DNA of 64,000 bases from Thalassobium sp. GTDB taxonomy: Bacteria > Pseudomonadota > Gammaproteobacteria > Pseudomonadales > Oceanobacteraceae. The DNA lies in contig NVUW01000003.1 in the NCBI GenBank assembly GCA_002733205.1, forward strand, positions 186,001 through 250,000, written 5' to 3'. The notes beneath the pieces are model-generated. The model was not told the DNA's origin and made no database searches. It saw only the letters and a list, made by a program, of their open reading frames with translations. Of this stretch, positions 32,790 through 40,585 are shown piece after piece (position 1 is the first letter of the stretch; every line of letters starts with the position of its first letter). A program made the position numbers and the translations under genes.

Positions 32790-33440
32790 ATGTCGTTCGG
32801 TGAAAGGGTTAAACAGCGCAGAAAGATGCTGAAACTCACGCAAAAGGATTTGGCTGCTAGGGTGGGCATTTCTCGAAGCGCGGTCGCCAGTTGGGAAATG
32901 GGCGACCACATCCCGGGCGGCGATCCGGCGATGAAGTTACCAGGCGCGCTGGAATGCTCATGGAGTTGGCTAACGACAGGAAAAGGAAGTGCGCCTGCAG
33001 CTTCTGGAAGTGGCGTTCACTTTGAACCACAAAAGGATCAGCCCATTCCGCTTCTGGAAAAGCCCCACATAGGATCTTTCGTTTCTGGCGAACATGGGTC
33101 ATTCAAAGAAAGCGCCGGCCCAAAATCTGCACTTATCCGCGACGCCGCCGGCGCTGGCCCGCGCACCTTTGCCTATGTTGAAACGAGTGATGGCATGTCG
33201 CCCCGCATCGAGCCGGGCGATACTGTGTACATCGACCCGGATCAATCAGAGTGCAAGCCGGGGCGGGAAATATGGCTGTTCAGGGTGGGTAATGGATACG
33301 CGCTGGGCACGGTAACAGAAACACCGCGCGGGTTAATGCTGCGCTTTGATAATCAGGCCCCCGGCTGGGAGCCGATGCCGGTGCAGCCTGCCGACTGCGC
33401 CGGAAAGCTCGTGGCGTTTGTGCCGTCGTGGCTTAATTAG
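32790..33440 (+). CDS. CI-like repressor with S24 domain, 216 aa
   Basis: Residues 1-60 are an XRE helix-turn-helix (FGERVKQRRKMLKLTQKDLA, then VGISRSAVASWEMG). The C-terminal half is a LexA/CI-type S24 domain with DGMSPRIEPGD (S137) and a possible Ala-Gly cleavage site (DAAGAG, ~118-123). The catalytic Lys expected about 37 residues after the Ser is not seen: YALGTVTE puts Thr near 174. Divergent from cro. It maintains lysogeny. ATG 32790 is chosen because the upstream frame would overlap the promoter. Confidence 0.85.
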   Translation: MSFGERVKQRRKMLKLTQKDLAARVGISRSAVASWEMGDHIPGGDPAMKLPGALECSWSWLTTGKGSAPAASGSGVHFEPQKDQPIPLLEKPHIGSFVSGEHGSFKESAGPKSALIRDAAGAGPRTFAYVETSDGMSPRIEPGDTVYIDPDQSECKPGREIWLFRVGNGYALGTVTETPRGLMLRFDNQAPGWEPMPVQPADCAGKLVAFVPSWLN

Positions 33441-33482
33441 GTGCCGCATGGGGTGATACTTTTCAAGCGATTATCGGCGACT

Positions 33483-33902
33483 CTATGCACCTGCTGACTC
33501 TTTGAGAAGTCTTACCAAAAGAGACTCAAGCAGTACTATCTCGCTTGGAGTGTATCCCGACTCCCTTGCATTCATCACGGATATTACAGCAGATGCGCCT
33601 AGCGCTTCGGCAGCAACCCTTAAAAGAACAGCCCTATCCGAATGAATAGATATTTGCCGATTTGAAAGCCCATCGCTGTCACTGCCAGAAATGTCTCCGC
33701 AAGCCGTCACGCCCCCTGTCAAAATAGCCTCGGCGCCCACTTTAAGCGCCCTCCCGAGGGCAATAAGGTGCTCCCCCTTGGGTTTGTTTATGCCCTGCTC
33801 CCAGTTCACTACTGTTGTTTTAGAGACACCACACAACTTCCCAAGCTCACCTTGGGTTAGCTGAAGTTCCTTGCGTTTCGTTCGTATTATCGACTCAACC
33901 AT
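33483..33902 (-). CDS. Second XRE-family regulator, 139 aa
   Basis: Clear HTH at residues 3-55: IRTKRKELQLTQGELGKLCG, VSKTTVVNWEQG, then KPKGEHLIALGRALKV. The C-terminal part (about 85-139) is helical. Convergent with cI and divergent from the plus-strand early operon, whose promoter holds palindromes it may bind. ATG 33902 has GGGAGG just upstream. Likely controls the recombination operon and itself. Confidence 0.8.
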   Translation of the reverse strand: MVESIIRTKRKELQLTQGELGKLCGVSKTTVVNWEQGINKPKGEHLIALGRALKVGAEAILTGGVTACGDISGSDSDGLSNRQISIHSDRAVLLRVAAEALGASAVISVMNARESGYTPSEIVLLESLLVRLLKESAGA

Positions 33903-34035
33903 TAAAGCCTCCCGTTGTATTCAACGGAGTCTATCAATACAAAATGTCAAAAGGCTGTCAAAAACTATTTGACAGTTAATCGACATAAATTTAATGTTGC
34001 CTCATAGATGTTGAAATACTGTCACGGAGGCAGCC
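33903..34035. promoter_or_regulatory. Divergent promoter and operators of the plus-strand early operon
   Basis: CTGTCAAA (33955-33962) and TTTGACAG (33968-33975) form a near-perfect 21-bp palindrome. TGTCAAAA is directly repeated at 33945-33952 and 33956-33963, 11 bp apart. CCGTTG/CAACGG (33912-33927) is a second palindrome next to the XRE gene. A plus-strand -35 TTGACA (33969-33974) overlaps the first palindrome, with TAATGT 17 bp later as a weaker -10. Bound repressor would block this promoter. Confidence 0.7.
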
Positions 34036-34425
34036 ATGAAAGGCAAAGCAATCACCACCGGCTACGGCGATGTAGCAACTCCAGAACCTGAAAGCCTGAC
34101 CATCAGCTTCGACATTGCCCAGCGCCTGCTGAATCGCGATGAAGTTGCGGGCCTGAATGGCACCTACACGTTTCAAGACGTACTGCAGTTCACCTGGGAC
34201 AACTCAGACGACGCCGAAGAGGTTGAAAAAGCTCTTCACGCAATCGCGCTGGGTGATTCCGATCTGGCCCAGGCACGTATCCGCAAAATTCTTACCCGCT
34301 CAGCTGAAGAGTTCGCCTCAAAAATTGAGTGCGACGTTATTGCCGCCATCGCAGAAAAGAACCGCCACGAAGCTGGTGAGTATCTGGCAATCCAGTTTGA
34401 GCAAGACCGGGACTACCACCTTTGA
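34036..34425 (+). CDS. Hypothetical early protein, 129 aa
   Basis: First gene of the plus-strand early operon, with a GGAGG ribosome-binding site 7 nt before ATG 34036. Residues ~20-45 (SLTISFDIAQRLLNRDEVAG) and a helical, acidic C-terminus. No known family. Place suggests an early function such as an anti-host or regulatory protein. Confidence 0.6.
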   Translation: MKGKAITTGYGDVATPEPESLTISFDIAQRLLNRDEVAGLNGTYTFQDVLQFTWDNSDDAEEVEKALHAIALGDSDLAQARIRKILTRSAEEFASKIECDVIAAIAEKNRHEAGEYLAIQFEQDRDYHL

Positions 34426-34449
34426 ATAAACACTTTGAGGCGAACTTCA

Positions 34450-34632
34450 ATGCAATTTTCGGTAATGAAATTTCATCAGCAGAAAACCCCCGCCGGGAAA
34501 TCAATCTGGGTGGCGATGGTATCCGTCAACGGGAGTGTGGAGGAGTTCGCAGCAAAGACGACAACGGAACTGAACGCCCTGCTCTGCCGTGCCCGTCAGA
34601 ATCAAATACAACAGGCCGCTGAGGCGGCATAA
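34450..34632 (+). CDS. Small early protein, 60 aa
   Basis: ATG 34450 (MQFSVMKFHQQKTPAGKSIW) has GAGG 11 nt upstream and is preferred over an upstream frame that would overlap the previous stop more. A mixed alpha/beta protein, of a type often encoded just before phage bet genes. Function unknown. Confidence 0.6.
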   Translation: MQFSVMKFHQQKTPAGKSIWVAMVSVNGSVEEFAAKTTTELNALLCRARQNQIQQAAEAA

Positions 34633-34641
34633 GGAGAGGTT

Positions 34642-35409
34642 ATGACTCAGGTAGCACAAATGCCACAGCAGCCAAGCGGCGCGCTCGCATCGCTGGCGCA
34701 GCGCTTAAACATCAACGTGGAAGAAGCGCAAAACATCGTTATCAACACGCTGATGAAGGCCAAGGGCCAAGGCCAGCAGGTAACCAATGAGGAATTTGTC
34801 ACCTTTCTGGCGATTGCCAGCGAGTACAAATTAAACCCGCTGACAAAAGAGATTTACGCCTTCAGCAACCGTGGTGCAATTCAGCCAATCGTATCCATCG
34901 ACGGCTGGCTGAAAATCATTAACACCCACCCTCAGTTCGATGGCATGGAATTTAAGGATGCTCTGGATCAAGAAGGCAAGCTGAGCGCTGTTACCTGTCA
35001 GATTTACCGTAAGGACCGCAGTCGTCCAACTGAGCTTACGGAATACATGAGTGAATGTGCCGGATCGTCAGACCCTTGGAAAAAATGGCCTGCGCGTATG
35101 TTGCGCCATAAAGCAACTATCCAATGTGCACGCTACGCCTTCGGCCTCAGCGGTATTGTTGACCCGGACGAGGCCGAGCGCATCGAAAGCGTCACCCGTA
35201 CAGAGCGCGACGTAACCTCGAAAGCCGAAGCCCGTCCAGCGCTGGCGCATTACCCGGAGCATAAGTTCGCCCAGAAATTTAGTGGCTGGGAAGATCAAAT
35301 TAAATCCGGCCAGCGCACAGCTGAAGACGTAATTAACACCCTTTCAAGCCGCTACGAATTAAGCGTAGAGCAAATTAAATCACTGGAATCCTGTGAGGTA
35401 TCAGCATGA
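34642..35409 (+). CDS. bet: Bet/RecT-family recombination protein, 255 aa
   Basis: Matches lambda Bet (Red beta): EEFVTFLAIASEYKLNPLTK, EIYAFSNRGAIQPIVSIDGW, LKIINTHPQFDGMEF, later GSSDPWKKWPARMLRHKATI. It anneals single strands and pairs with a 5'-3' exonuclease for homologous recombination. The exonuclease gene follows with 4-bp overlap. Good GGAGAGG ribosome-binding site. Confidence 0.95.
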   Translation: MTQVAQMPQQPSGALASLAQRLNINVEEAQNIVINTLMKAKGQGQQVTNEEFVTFLAIASEYKLNPLTKEIYAFSNRGAIQPIVSIDGWLKIINTHPQFDGMEFKDALDQEGKLSAVTCQIYRKDRSRPTELTEYMSECAGSSDPWKKWPARMLRHKATIQCARYAFGLSGIVDPDEAERIESVTRTERDVTSKAEARPALAHYPEHKFAQKFSGWEDQIKSGQRTAEDVINTLSSRYELSVEQIKSLESCEVSA

Positions 35410-37019
35410 AGCGTCTCAATTTTGTTCAAGGTAGCCCAGAATGGAAAGCCGCTCGTAGAAAATTCAAAACCGCATCCGAAGCAAGCATTGTTGCGGCAAT
35501 GAGTAAAAATGTCAGCCGTGACGAATTGCTTCACATGAAAGCAACGGGATCAGAGCAGGAATTTTCAGAGTGGTTTGAAAAAAACATTCTGGATAAGGGC
35601 CATGCAGTAGAAGCGGCAGCCCGTCCTTTTTCAGAGAAACTTATTGCTAAAAAATTCGGCCTCGACGAAGACGATGCAATGCTGTTTCCGGTTACCTGTA
35701 TCGATGATACCGAAGCATATCTCGCAAGCTGCGACGGCCTGACCGATGACGGCCTGATTGGCTGGGAGTGTAAGCAGTGGAATGCCGAAAAAGCAGCAGC
35801 TGTTAACTCCGGATTAATCCCAGATTGTGATAAGTGGCAGGTCGCCCAGCAGCTTATGGTTACTGGCGCAAAACATTGGCTGTACACGGTTTCTGATGGC
35901 ACGGAAGAAGGTTCAGCGCATGTCTGGGTAACACCGGATATGTTCGATTTCGATTTTTTGGTTGCGATCTGGAAACAGTTTGAAGCCGACCTGAAAAACT
36001 ACCAGGCACCGGAAGTAAAACCACAAGCAGTAGCTGACGAAGTAACCGCCCTGCCGGCAATCACCATGACGGCAACTGGCCAGGTTGCCGTTGTCGATAA
36101 CTTTGCTGTTTTCGAAGCTGGCCTGACAGCATTCCTGCACAACCAGCTGATCCGTGAGCCAAAAACAGACAACGATTTCGCCACGCTGGATAAGCAAATC
36201 AAGGCCCTTAAAAGCGCCGAAGATGCACTGAACGCTGCCGGTGATTCCGTGCTGGCCCAGGTGCAGGCGGTTGATACAGCGATGAAACGCAAAGACAGCC
36301 TCTCTGCACTGGTTCGCGAAAACCGACTGATGGCAGAAAAACTTCTGAAGGCGGAGAAGGAGCGCCGTCGCATGGAAATTATGCAGGCGGCAACAGCCAG
36401 CGTAGAAGCCTACGTGTTTGATCTTAACGACGAAGTTGGAATTCGAATTCCAATGCCATCACTCGGACTGGCTGGCGCAATGAAAGGCAAAAAGACCATC
36501 GCCAGCCTGCAGTCCGCTGCAAATGACGAAGCGGCCCGCGCGAAAATCGAATCTCGCCAGATGGCCGACAACGTGAAAGAGAACGTGCAGATTCTTGGCT
36601 CAATGTGTAGCGCTGAAATTAAGGGCCTGCTTTTCCCTGATCTGGAATCACTGGCTACAAAGCCCGCTAACGATTTCAAAGCAATCGCCCAAGGCCGCGT
36701 TATTCAGCATGAGCAGCAACTGCGTGAGCGTGAAGAGGCGGCCCGCCGCCAGGCCGAAGCAGAAGCGCAGGCCAAGGCTGAAGCAGAAGCGCAGGCCAAG
36801 GCTGAAGCAGAAACAAAGGCAACAGAGCAACAGCCTGCCCCGGCACTCGCTGATATTCCGCTGACCACCGGCACGGCCATTAAAGCCAAAACACAGCCGC
36901 GCACCCTGGGCGACGCACTGACCCACTTTGGCATGCAAAAAAACCTTGGCGATCAGGATATTCAAGAGCTGCTGGATATTGTTGCCCACTACACCAACCT
37001 GAACGCAAAAGCCGCATAA
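35406..37019 (+). CDS. YqaJ-type exonuclease with long C-terminal extension, 537 aa
   Basis: The first ~210 residues are a YqaJ/lambda-exo nuclease: GSPEWKAAR, ASEASIVAAM, ASCDGL (metal Asp), WECKQW (E-x-K) and WQVAQQLMVTG. Residues ~215-400 resemble the DUF1351-type helical region found with phage recombinases. A low-complexity AEAQAKAE repeat (~445-475) comes from a 24-bp DNA repeat. The ending is about 60 residues. It is longer than lambda exo (226 aa), so the C-terminal part adds another function, unknown. Confidence 0.85.
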   Translation: MKRLNFVQGSPEWKAARRKFKTASEASIVAAMSKNVSRDELLHMKATGSEQEFSEWFEKNILDKGHAVEAAARPFSEKLIAKKFGLDEDDAMLFPVTCIDDTEAYLASCDGLTDDGLIGWECKQWNAEKAAAVNSGLIPDCDKWQVAQQLMVTGAKHWLYTVSDGTEEGSAHVWVTPDMFDFDFLVAIWKQFEADLKNYQAPEVKPQAVADEVTALPAITMTATGQVAVVDNFAVFEAGLTAFLHNQLIREPKTDNDFATLDKQIKALKSAEDALNAAGDSVLAQVQAVDTAMKRKDSLSALVRENRLMAEKLLKAEKERRRMEIMQAATASVEAYVFDLNDEVGIRIPMPSLGLAGAMKGKKTIASLQSAANDEAARAKIESRQMADNVKENVQILGSMCSAEIKGLLFPDLESLATKPANDFKAIAQGRVIQHEQQLREREEAARRQAEAEAQAKAEAEAQAKAEAETKATEQQPAPALADIPLTTGTAIKAKTQPRTLGDALTHFGMQKNLGDQDIQELLDIVAHYTNLNAKAA

Positions 37020-37030
37020 GGACATCAGAA

Positions 37031-37291
37031 ATGGGTGACATGGGAGAGATATTCAACGCAATGCGCGAAGACAGCAAGAAGCGCCGTGAAGCGAATCGTG
37101 CAAATGCACCGCAGATTCTTACTGATGCAGGTATCGAGTATGAATCAAAAAACCATGGAGCCCACCTGATCGTAACCGGCAGCAATTGCCTGATTGATTT
37201 CTGGCCGGGAACCGGAAAGTGGATCAGCCGTAATGGAAAAAAGGCCCGCGGAGTTCGCAGCCTGATTAAACACATTAAAGAAGGAATATAA
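37031..37291 (+). CDS. Hypothetical phage protein, 86 aa
   Basis: [20 protein letters not shown], then a beta part ([22 protein letters not shown]) and a basic end. Similar small proteins are common in phage early operons. Function unknown. Two bases separate it from csrA. Confidence 0.6.
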   Translation: MGDMGEIFNAMREDSKKRREANRANAPQILTDAGIEYESKNHGAHLIVTGSNCLIDFWPGTGKWISRNGKKARGVRSLIKHIKEGI

Positions 37292-37293
37292 CG

Positions 37294-37509
37294 ATGCTTA
37301 TTTTAACCCGCCGTATCGGCGAAACAGTAATGATCGGCGACGACATCAATATCACCGTGCTCGACGTAAAGGGCAACCAGGTGCGCCTTGGAATTAATGC
37401 TCCGCGCGAAATGGGCGTGCACCGTAAAGAGGTTTACGAGCGTATTCAGGCTGAGAAAGAAGCCGAAGCTGACAAGCCGAAACTTGAAAGCCAGTACGCC
37501 ACCGCATAA
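37294..37509 (+). CDS. csrA: Phage CsrA/RsmA RNA-binding regulator, 71 aa
   Basis: [35 protein letters not shown], then [13 protein letters not shown] is CsrA with the RNA-binding L4 and R44 kept. CsrA binds GGA in mRNA leaders and blocks or stabilises translation. Inside a phage operon it could reprogram host or phage messages. An array of GGA motifs lies 67 bp further on. Stop at 37509. Confidence 0.95.
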   Translation: MLILTRRIGETVMIGDDINITVLDVKGNQVRLGINAPREMGVHRKEVYERIQAEKEAEADKPKLESQYATA

Positions 37510-37522
37510 CAAGCGCCCGAAA

Positions 37523-37608
37523 CCGGCTCCCGGCGCCGGGCCGGCAGGACGCGGGCAAAGGCCGGGGCAAATTCAGGACAGGACAGGACACAGGACACAG
37601 GACAGGGT
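37523..37608 (+). promoter_or_regulatory. GC-rich hairpin and GGA array between csrA and the next gene
   Basis: A hairpin occupies 37523-37544 with CCGG and CCCGG arms around CG. Then GGA motifs occur at 37547-37549, 37576-37578, 37581-37583, 37586-37588, 37593-37595 and 37600-37602, mostly as ACAGGAC or CAGGACA. GGA is the CsrA core. The last ones overlap the ribosome-binding site of ATG 37610. Likely a CsrA target or sponge. Confidence 0.6.
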
Positions 37609-37609
37609 T

Positions 37610-38152
37610 ATGAACAAAGCCGACTTAATTAAAAAGCGCACCGATTATCTTGCAGAAAACCTTGCGGCCGGTGGTGTTGTGATTATCAACAAACAGGGCG
37701 AGGGGTGTGGCTGGTCACACGAAGTTCGTGACCCTCACCTGTGGGAGCCGGGCTGCATTGCGGTTGAAGAAAACGGCAACTGCTGGACAGCAAGCGGCGG
37801 CAACGACTACGACGGGGCAACGTACTGGCAGCTCATTACCGACGAGCCTGAGCAGTCACAAGATCGCATCGAAGAGCTTGAGAATGCCTTAGCGATTGCC
37901 CTGCCCTTTGTTGAAGAGGCTAAGTCAGAAATTGGCTACAAGCCAGGCTACGTCGAAAAGACCATTCGCAAACTGATCGACACAAAAGCCGGAAAGGCTG
38001 AACCACGCGGCCGCCACATTCCAGAACCTCTGATTAACAACATGAGCACCGAAGAGCTGCGCAGCGCCATCGCCGGTGCACCGCTCAACTACATGACACT
38101 GCAGGCAGTAAGTCGTCGCCTGCTCGACATCATCGACGATTTAAAGCGCTGA
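37610..38152 (+). CDS. Hypothetical early protein downstream of the GGA array, 180 aa
   Basis: The frame is open from 37388, but ATG 37610 (MNKADLIKKRTDYLAENLAA) is the start after the GGA array. Acidic and helical, with a WTASGGNDYDGATYWQLI motif near residues 60-77. Function unknown, but translation is probably CsrA-controlled. Confidence 0.6.
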   Translation: MNKADLIKKRTDYLAENLAAGGVVIINKQGEGCGWSHEVRDPHLWEPGCIAVEENGNCWTASGGNDYDGATYWQLITDEPEQSQDRIEELENALAIALPFVEEAKSEIGYKPGYVEKTIRKLIDTKAGKAEPRGRHIPEPLINNMSTEELRSAIAGAPLNYMTLQAVSRRLLDIIDDLKR

Positions 38153-38161
38153 GGTAACAGC

Positions 38162-38614
38162 ATGAAACCAGAAGCATTCATCCACCAGCATATTTTCAGT
38201 CAACTCGCTGTTCGCGGTTATAGCAAAGCTAAGTGCGAACAAATGGCAGGGCGCGCGGTAAACCAGTGGCGGGAAAGCGCCCTTCCTGATGGCGTTAAAT
38301 TTAACGAGCTGCTGGCCAACGCAGTTGAAACTGCTGGCGCACCAGTTGCCCGCGGGCAATCTCAGAAAATGCTGCTGGACGCAATTATCGGACGACGGGT
38401 GACGGCCGTTTATCAGACTAAGCGTATGTGGAGCATGTGGTGCATAGAGGGCCGAACCGAAGCTGGTGTTGATTTCAAATTCAAGCTGAGCACGGATTCA
38501 ATCCAACGCTTTATTTCTGCAGGCCTTCTCAAAGAAACCGCTACCGAAAAAGAACTGGTTGCGACTGATGATATCGACTGGATTCCGGTCGGAATTAAGA
38601 AGGTGGCGGCATGA
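38162..38614 (+). CDS. Hypothetical early protein, 150 aa
   Basis: Mixed alpha/beta, helical N-terminus (HQHIFSQLAVRGYSKAKCEQ) and a beta part with WSMWCIEGRTEAGVDFKFKL. No recognised domain. Stop overlaps the next ATG by 4 bp. Confidence 0.55.
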   Translation: MKPEAFIHQHIFSQLAVRGYSKAKCEQMAGRAVNQWRESALPDGVKFNELLANAVETAGAPVARGQSQKMLLDAIIGRRVTAVYQTKRMWSMWCIEGRTEAGVDFKFKLSTDSIQRFISAGLLKETATEKELVATDDIDWIPVGIKKVAA

Positions 38615-39042
38615 ATATGAAAGAAATTTCTACCGAATTTTTCGATAACAGCATCCGTGCAGAGCTGATCGTAAATATCCCGTCGATGCTTTCCGACGAA
38701 GATTCTCCGCCAGATATTATTGCGGATAATGTCTACGACGACCTTGACCGCACTTGCGCAGCCATGGGCATTAAGCCGCCTTCAATTCATGACATCGACG
38801 ATCTTGGCTTTTGGTTTTCTGATCTGGCTCGCCGCAAAGGTTTTAACGGATTTCTGGTTCAGTTCGCCACACCAATTCCAACAAATATTCGCCAGGATGG
38901 TGGATTCAGTTTTAGCTGGGGCTACTACACCACCCAATGGATTTATGGCGACACGTACGAAGAGGCTTGTGCAAAAGCCGTCGAATGGGCTGCTGGGTTT
39001 GTAAGTGAGAAGCGCGCTGCGGCTGGGGTGTCTGCAAAATGA
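38611..39042 (+). CDS. Hypothetical early protein, 143 aa
   Basis: Residues ~75-100 (RKGFNGFLVQFATPIPTNIR) and a Trp-rich end (FSFSWGYYTTQWIYGDTY) suggest a small globular protein. No family known. A 4-bp overlap leads to the methyltransferase gene, so the two may be coupled. Confidence 0.55.
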   Translation: MNMKEISTEFFDNSIRAELIVNIPSMLSDEDSPPDIIADNVYDDLDRTCAAMGIKPPSIHDIDDLGFWFSDLARRKGFNGFLVQFATPIPTNIRQDGGFSFSWGYYTTQWIYGDTYEEACAKAVEWAAGFVSEKRAAAGVSAK

Positions 39043-39926
39043 TCACCGCCAACACCTACTTTTCCGGCATCGGCATGATGGATCTTGGTCTGCAGATGGC
39101 AGGCATTCAGATCGGCCAGTCATTCGAGCTGGACGCCGACGCATGCAAAACCTACCGGGCAAACCACACCCATAAACTGGTTGAAGGTGACCTGACACAA
39201 CAGCTGGTGTTGGAGCAGGACAGCTGCGACCTGATGGCCTTCACCTACCCGTGCACAAAATACAGCCGCATTGCAGATATCCACGGCACCCGCACTGGCG
39301 ACGAGCTGTTCCTGCACGCCCTGCGCCATCTGGCCATTGCCCGGCCGGAGGCATACATGGTGGAAAACGTACCAGGCATGCGTGCCTTTCCAGTCGTAAT
39401 GGAAGCCATGACACAGATGCCAGACTATTACGTTCAGGTGTTCTGCCCGGTTAAGACAGAAACGTGGCTGCCGCAGCGCCGCCACCGACTGATCATCATC
39501 GGCACCCGCCGAGAGTTTTCGATTCGGCCGCCGGCCAATACGCGCCCAGTGACGCTGGCCGAGATTGTCGAGGCTGATCCACAGGTAACCATTCCGAAAG
39601 CAGTGGCCGAACGCATGAGCGGCAAATACCGCGACCTGCCGATTATTTCCGACCCGGCACGTGGCGATATTGCCCCCACTTGCGTGGCGCATTACGCAAA
39701 AGACAAAAGTACCCGACTTGTAGCAGATAAGCGGTTTCCGCTGGGTGTGCGCCCCTATTCCGTGCGGGAGTACGCACGACTGCAGGGCCTTCCGGATTCA
39801 TTCGTATTCCCGGTATCAGACACAGCCGCATACAAGCAGATAGGCAACGGCGTACCGGTGGACATGGGCCGCTGGGCCGGCGGTGAGCTGGTGCGTTATT
39901 TCAACCAAGCGAGGGCTGCAGCGTGA
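39039..39926 (+). CDS. Cytosine-C5 DNA methyltransferase, 295 aa
   Basis: Motif I FSGIGMMDLGLQ, motif IV TYPCTKYS (C72 nucleophile, PCT instead of the common PCQ), motif VI VENVPG (E109), motif VIII QRRHRLIIIGTR, target region ~175-240, motif IX REYARLQGLPDSF and motif X QIGNGVPV. Makes 5-methylcytosine in an unknown site. No restriction gene is next to it, so a self-protection role against host enzymes is likely. Confidence 0.9.
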   Translation: MITANTYFSGIGMMDLGLQMAGIQIGQSFELDADACKTYRANHTHKLVEGDLTQQLVLEQDSCDLMAFTYPCTKYSRIADIHGTRTGDELFLHALRHLAIARPEAYMVENVPGMRAFPVVMEAMTQMPDYYVQVFCPVKTETWLPQRRHRLIIIGTRREFSIRPPANTRPVTLAEIVEADPQVTIPKAVAERMSGKYRDLPIISDPARGDIAPTCVAHYAKDKSTRLVADKRFPLGVRPYSVREYARLQGLPDSFVFPVSDTAAYKQIGNGVPVDMGRWAGGELVRYFNQARAAA

Positions 39927-40585
39927 AAGTAAAACCAATGATTTTTAACACCGACATGGTGCGCGCCCTACTGGATGGCCGGAAAGTGCAGACGCGTCGG
40001 CCGTTTAAACTTCAACCGTTCTACTCAACGTCATTTTTTCCAAGCTGGGTATTCCCGCGAAATAAATCCGATGTAAAAGCTGGCGATAGCGGACTGTTTT
40101 ACCCAAACGCAAAATCAAATGTGCTTGCGCTCAGTGGATATTCAGTCGGCGACCTGATCTATGTGCGGGAAACCTTTCGCCTGCTCGATAGCAACGATCA
40201 GTGCGATTGTGAGTATCCGTGCAACCATCCACAACAGGGATATCCCGTTTACTTTGCCGACGATCAGAACAACGAGCGGAAGTGGAAGCCATCAATTCAC
40301 ATGCCGCGCTGGGCCAGCCGCCTGACGCTGAAAGTAACCGGCGTTCGCGTTGAACGGGTGCAGGATATTTCTAATGCCGATTGCATCGTCGAAGGATTCA
40401 CCGGAGGTCACGGTAGCATTCCCGGCTATATGTACAGCGCTACTCCGAAAGAACATTTTTGCGATACCTGGCAGACAATCTACGGCGAAAGCTGGGAACG
40501 CAACGACTGGGTATGGGTTATCGATTTTGAGGTGATCCGCCAGAACGTGGATACCTACCTGAAAAAGCAGGAGCACGCGGCATGA
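39923..40585 (+). CDS. ASCH-like phage protein, 220 aa
   Basis: FNTDMVRALLDGRKVQTRRP, then GDLIYVRETF, WKPSIHMPRWASRLTLKVTG, VRVERVQDIS and WQTIYGESWERNDWVWVIDF. This is the ASCH/EVE-like family common in phages, thought to bind modified nucleic acids. Overlaps the methyltransferase by 4 bp, so it may work with DNA or RNA modification. Confidence 0.7.
   Translation: MKVKPMIFNTDMVRALLDGRKVQTRRPFKLQPFYSTSFFPSWVFPRNKSDVKAGDSGLFYPNAKSNVLALSGYSVGDLIYVRETFRLLDSNDQCDCEYPCNHPQQGYPVYFADDQNNERKWKPSIHMPRWASRLTLKVTGVRVERVQDISNADCIVEGFTGGHGSIPGYMYSATPKEHFCDTWQTIYGESWERNDWVWVIDFEVIRQNVDTYLKKQEHAA

Noticed and set aside
37571..37605. Simple sequence repeat for phase variation
   Set aside because: The GGACA/CAGGACA units are irregular and lie before the start codon, so length change would not shift a reading frame. 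A CsrA site is a better reading.
39120..39692. Minus-strand frame of 190 codons inside the methyltransferase gene
   Set aside because: Antisense to all conserved methyltransferase motifs, no ribosome-binding site.
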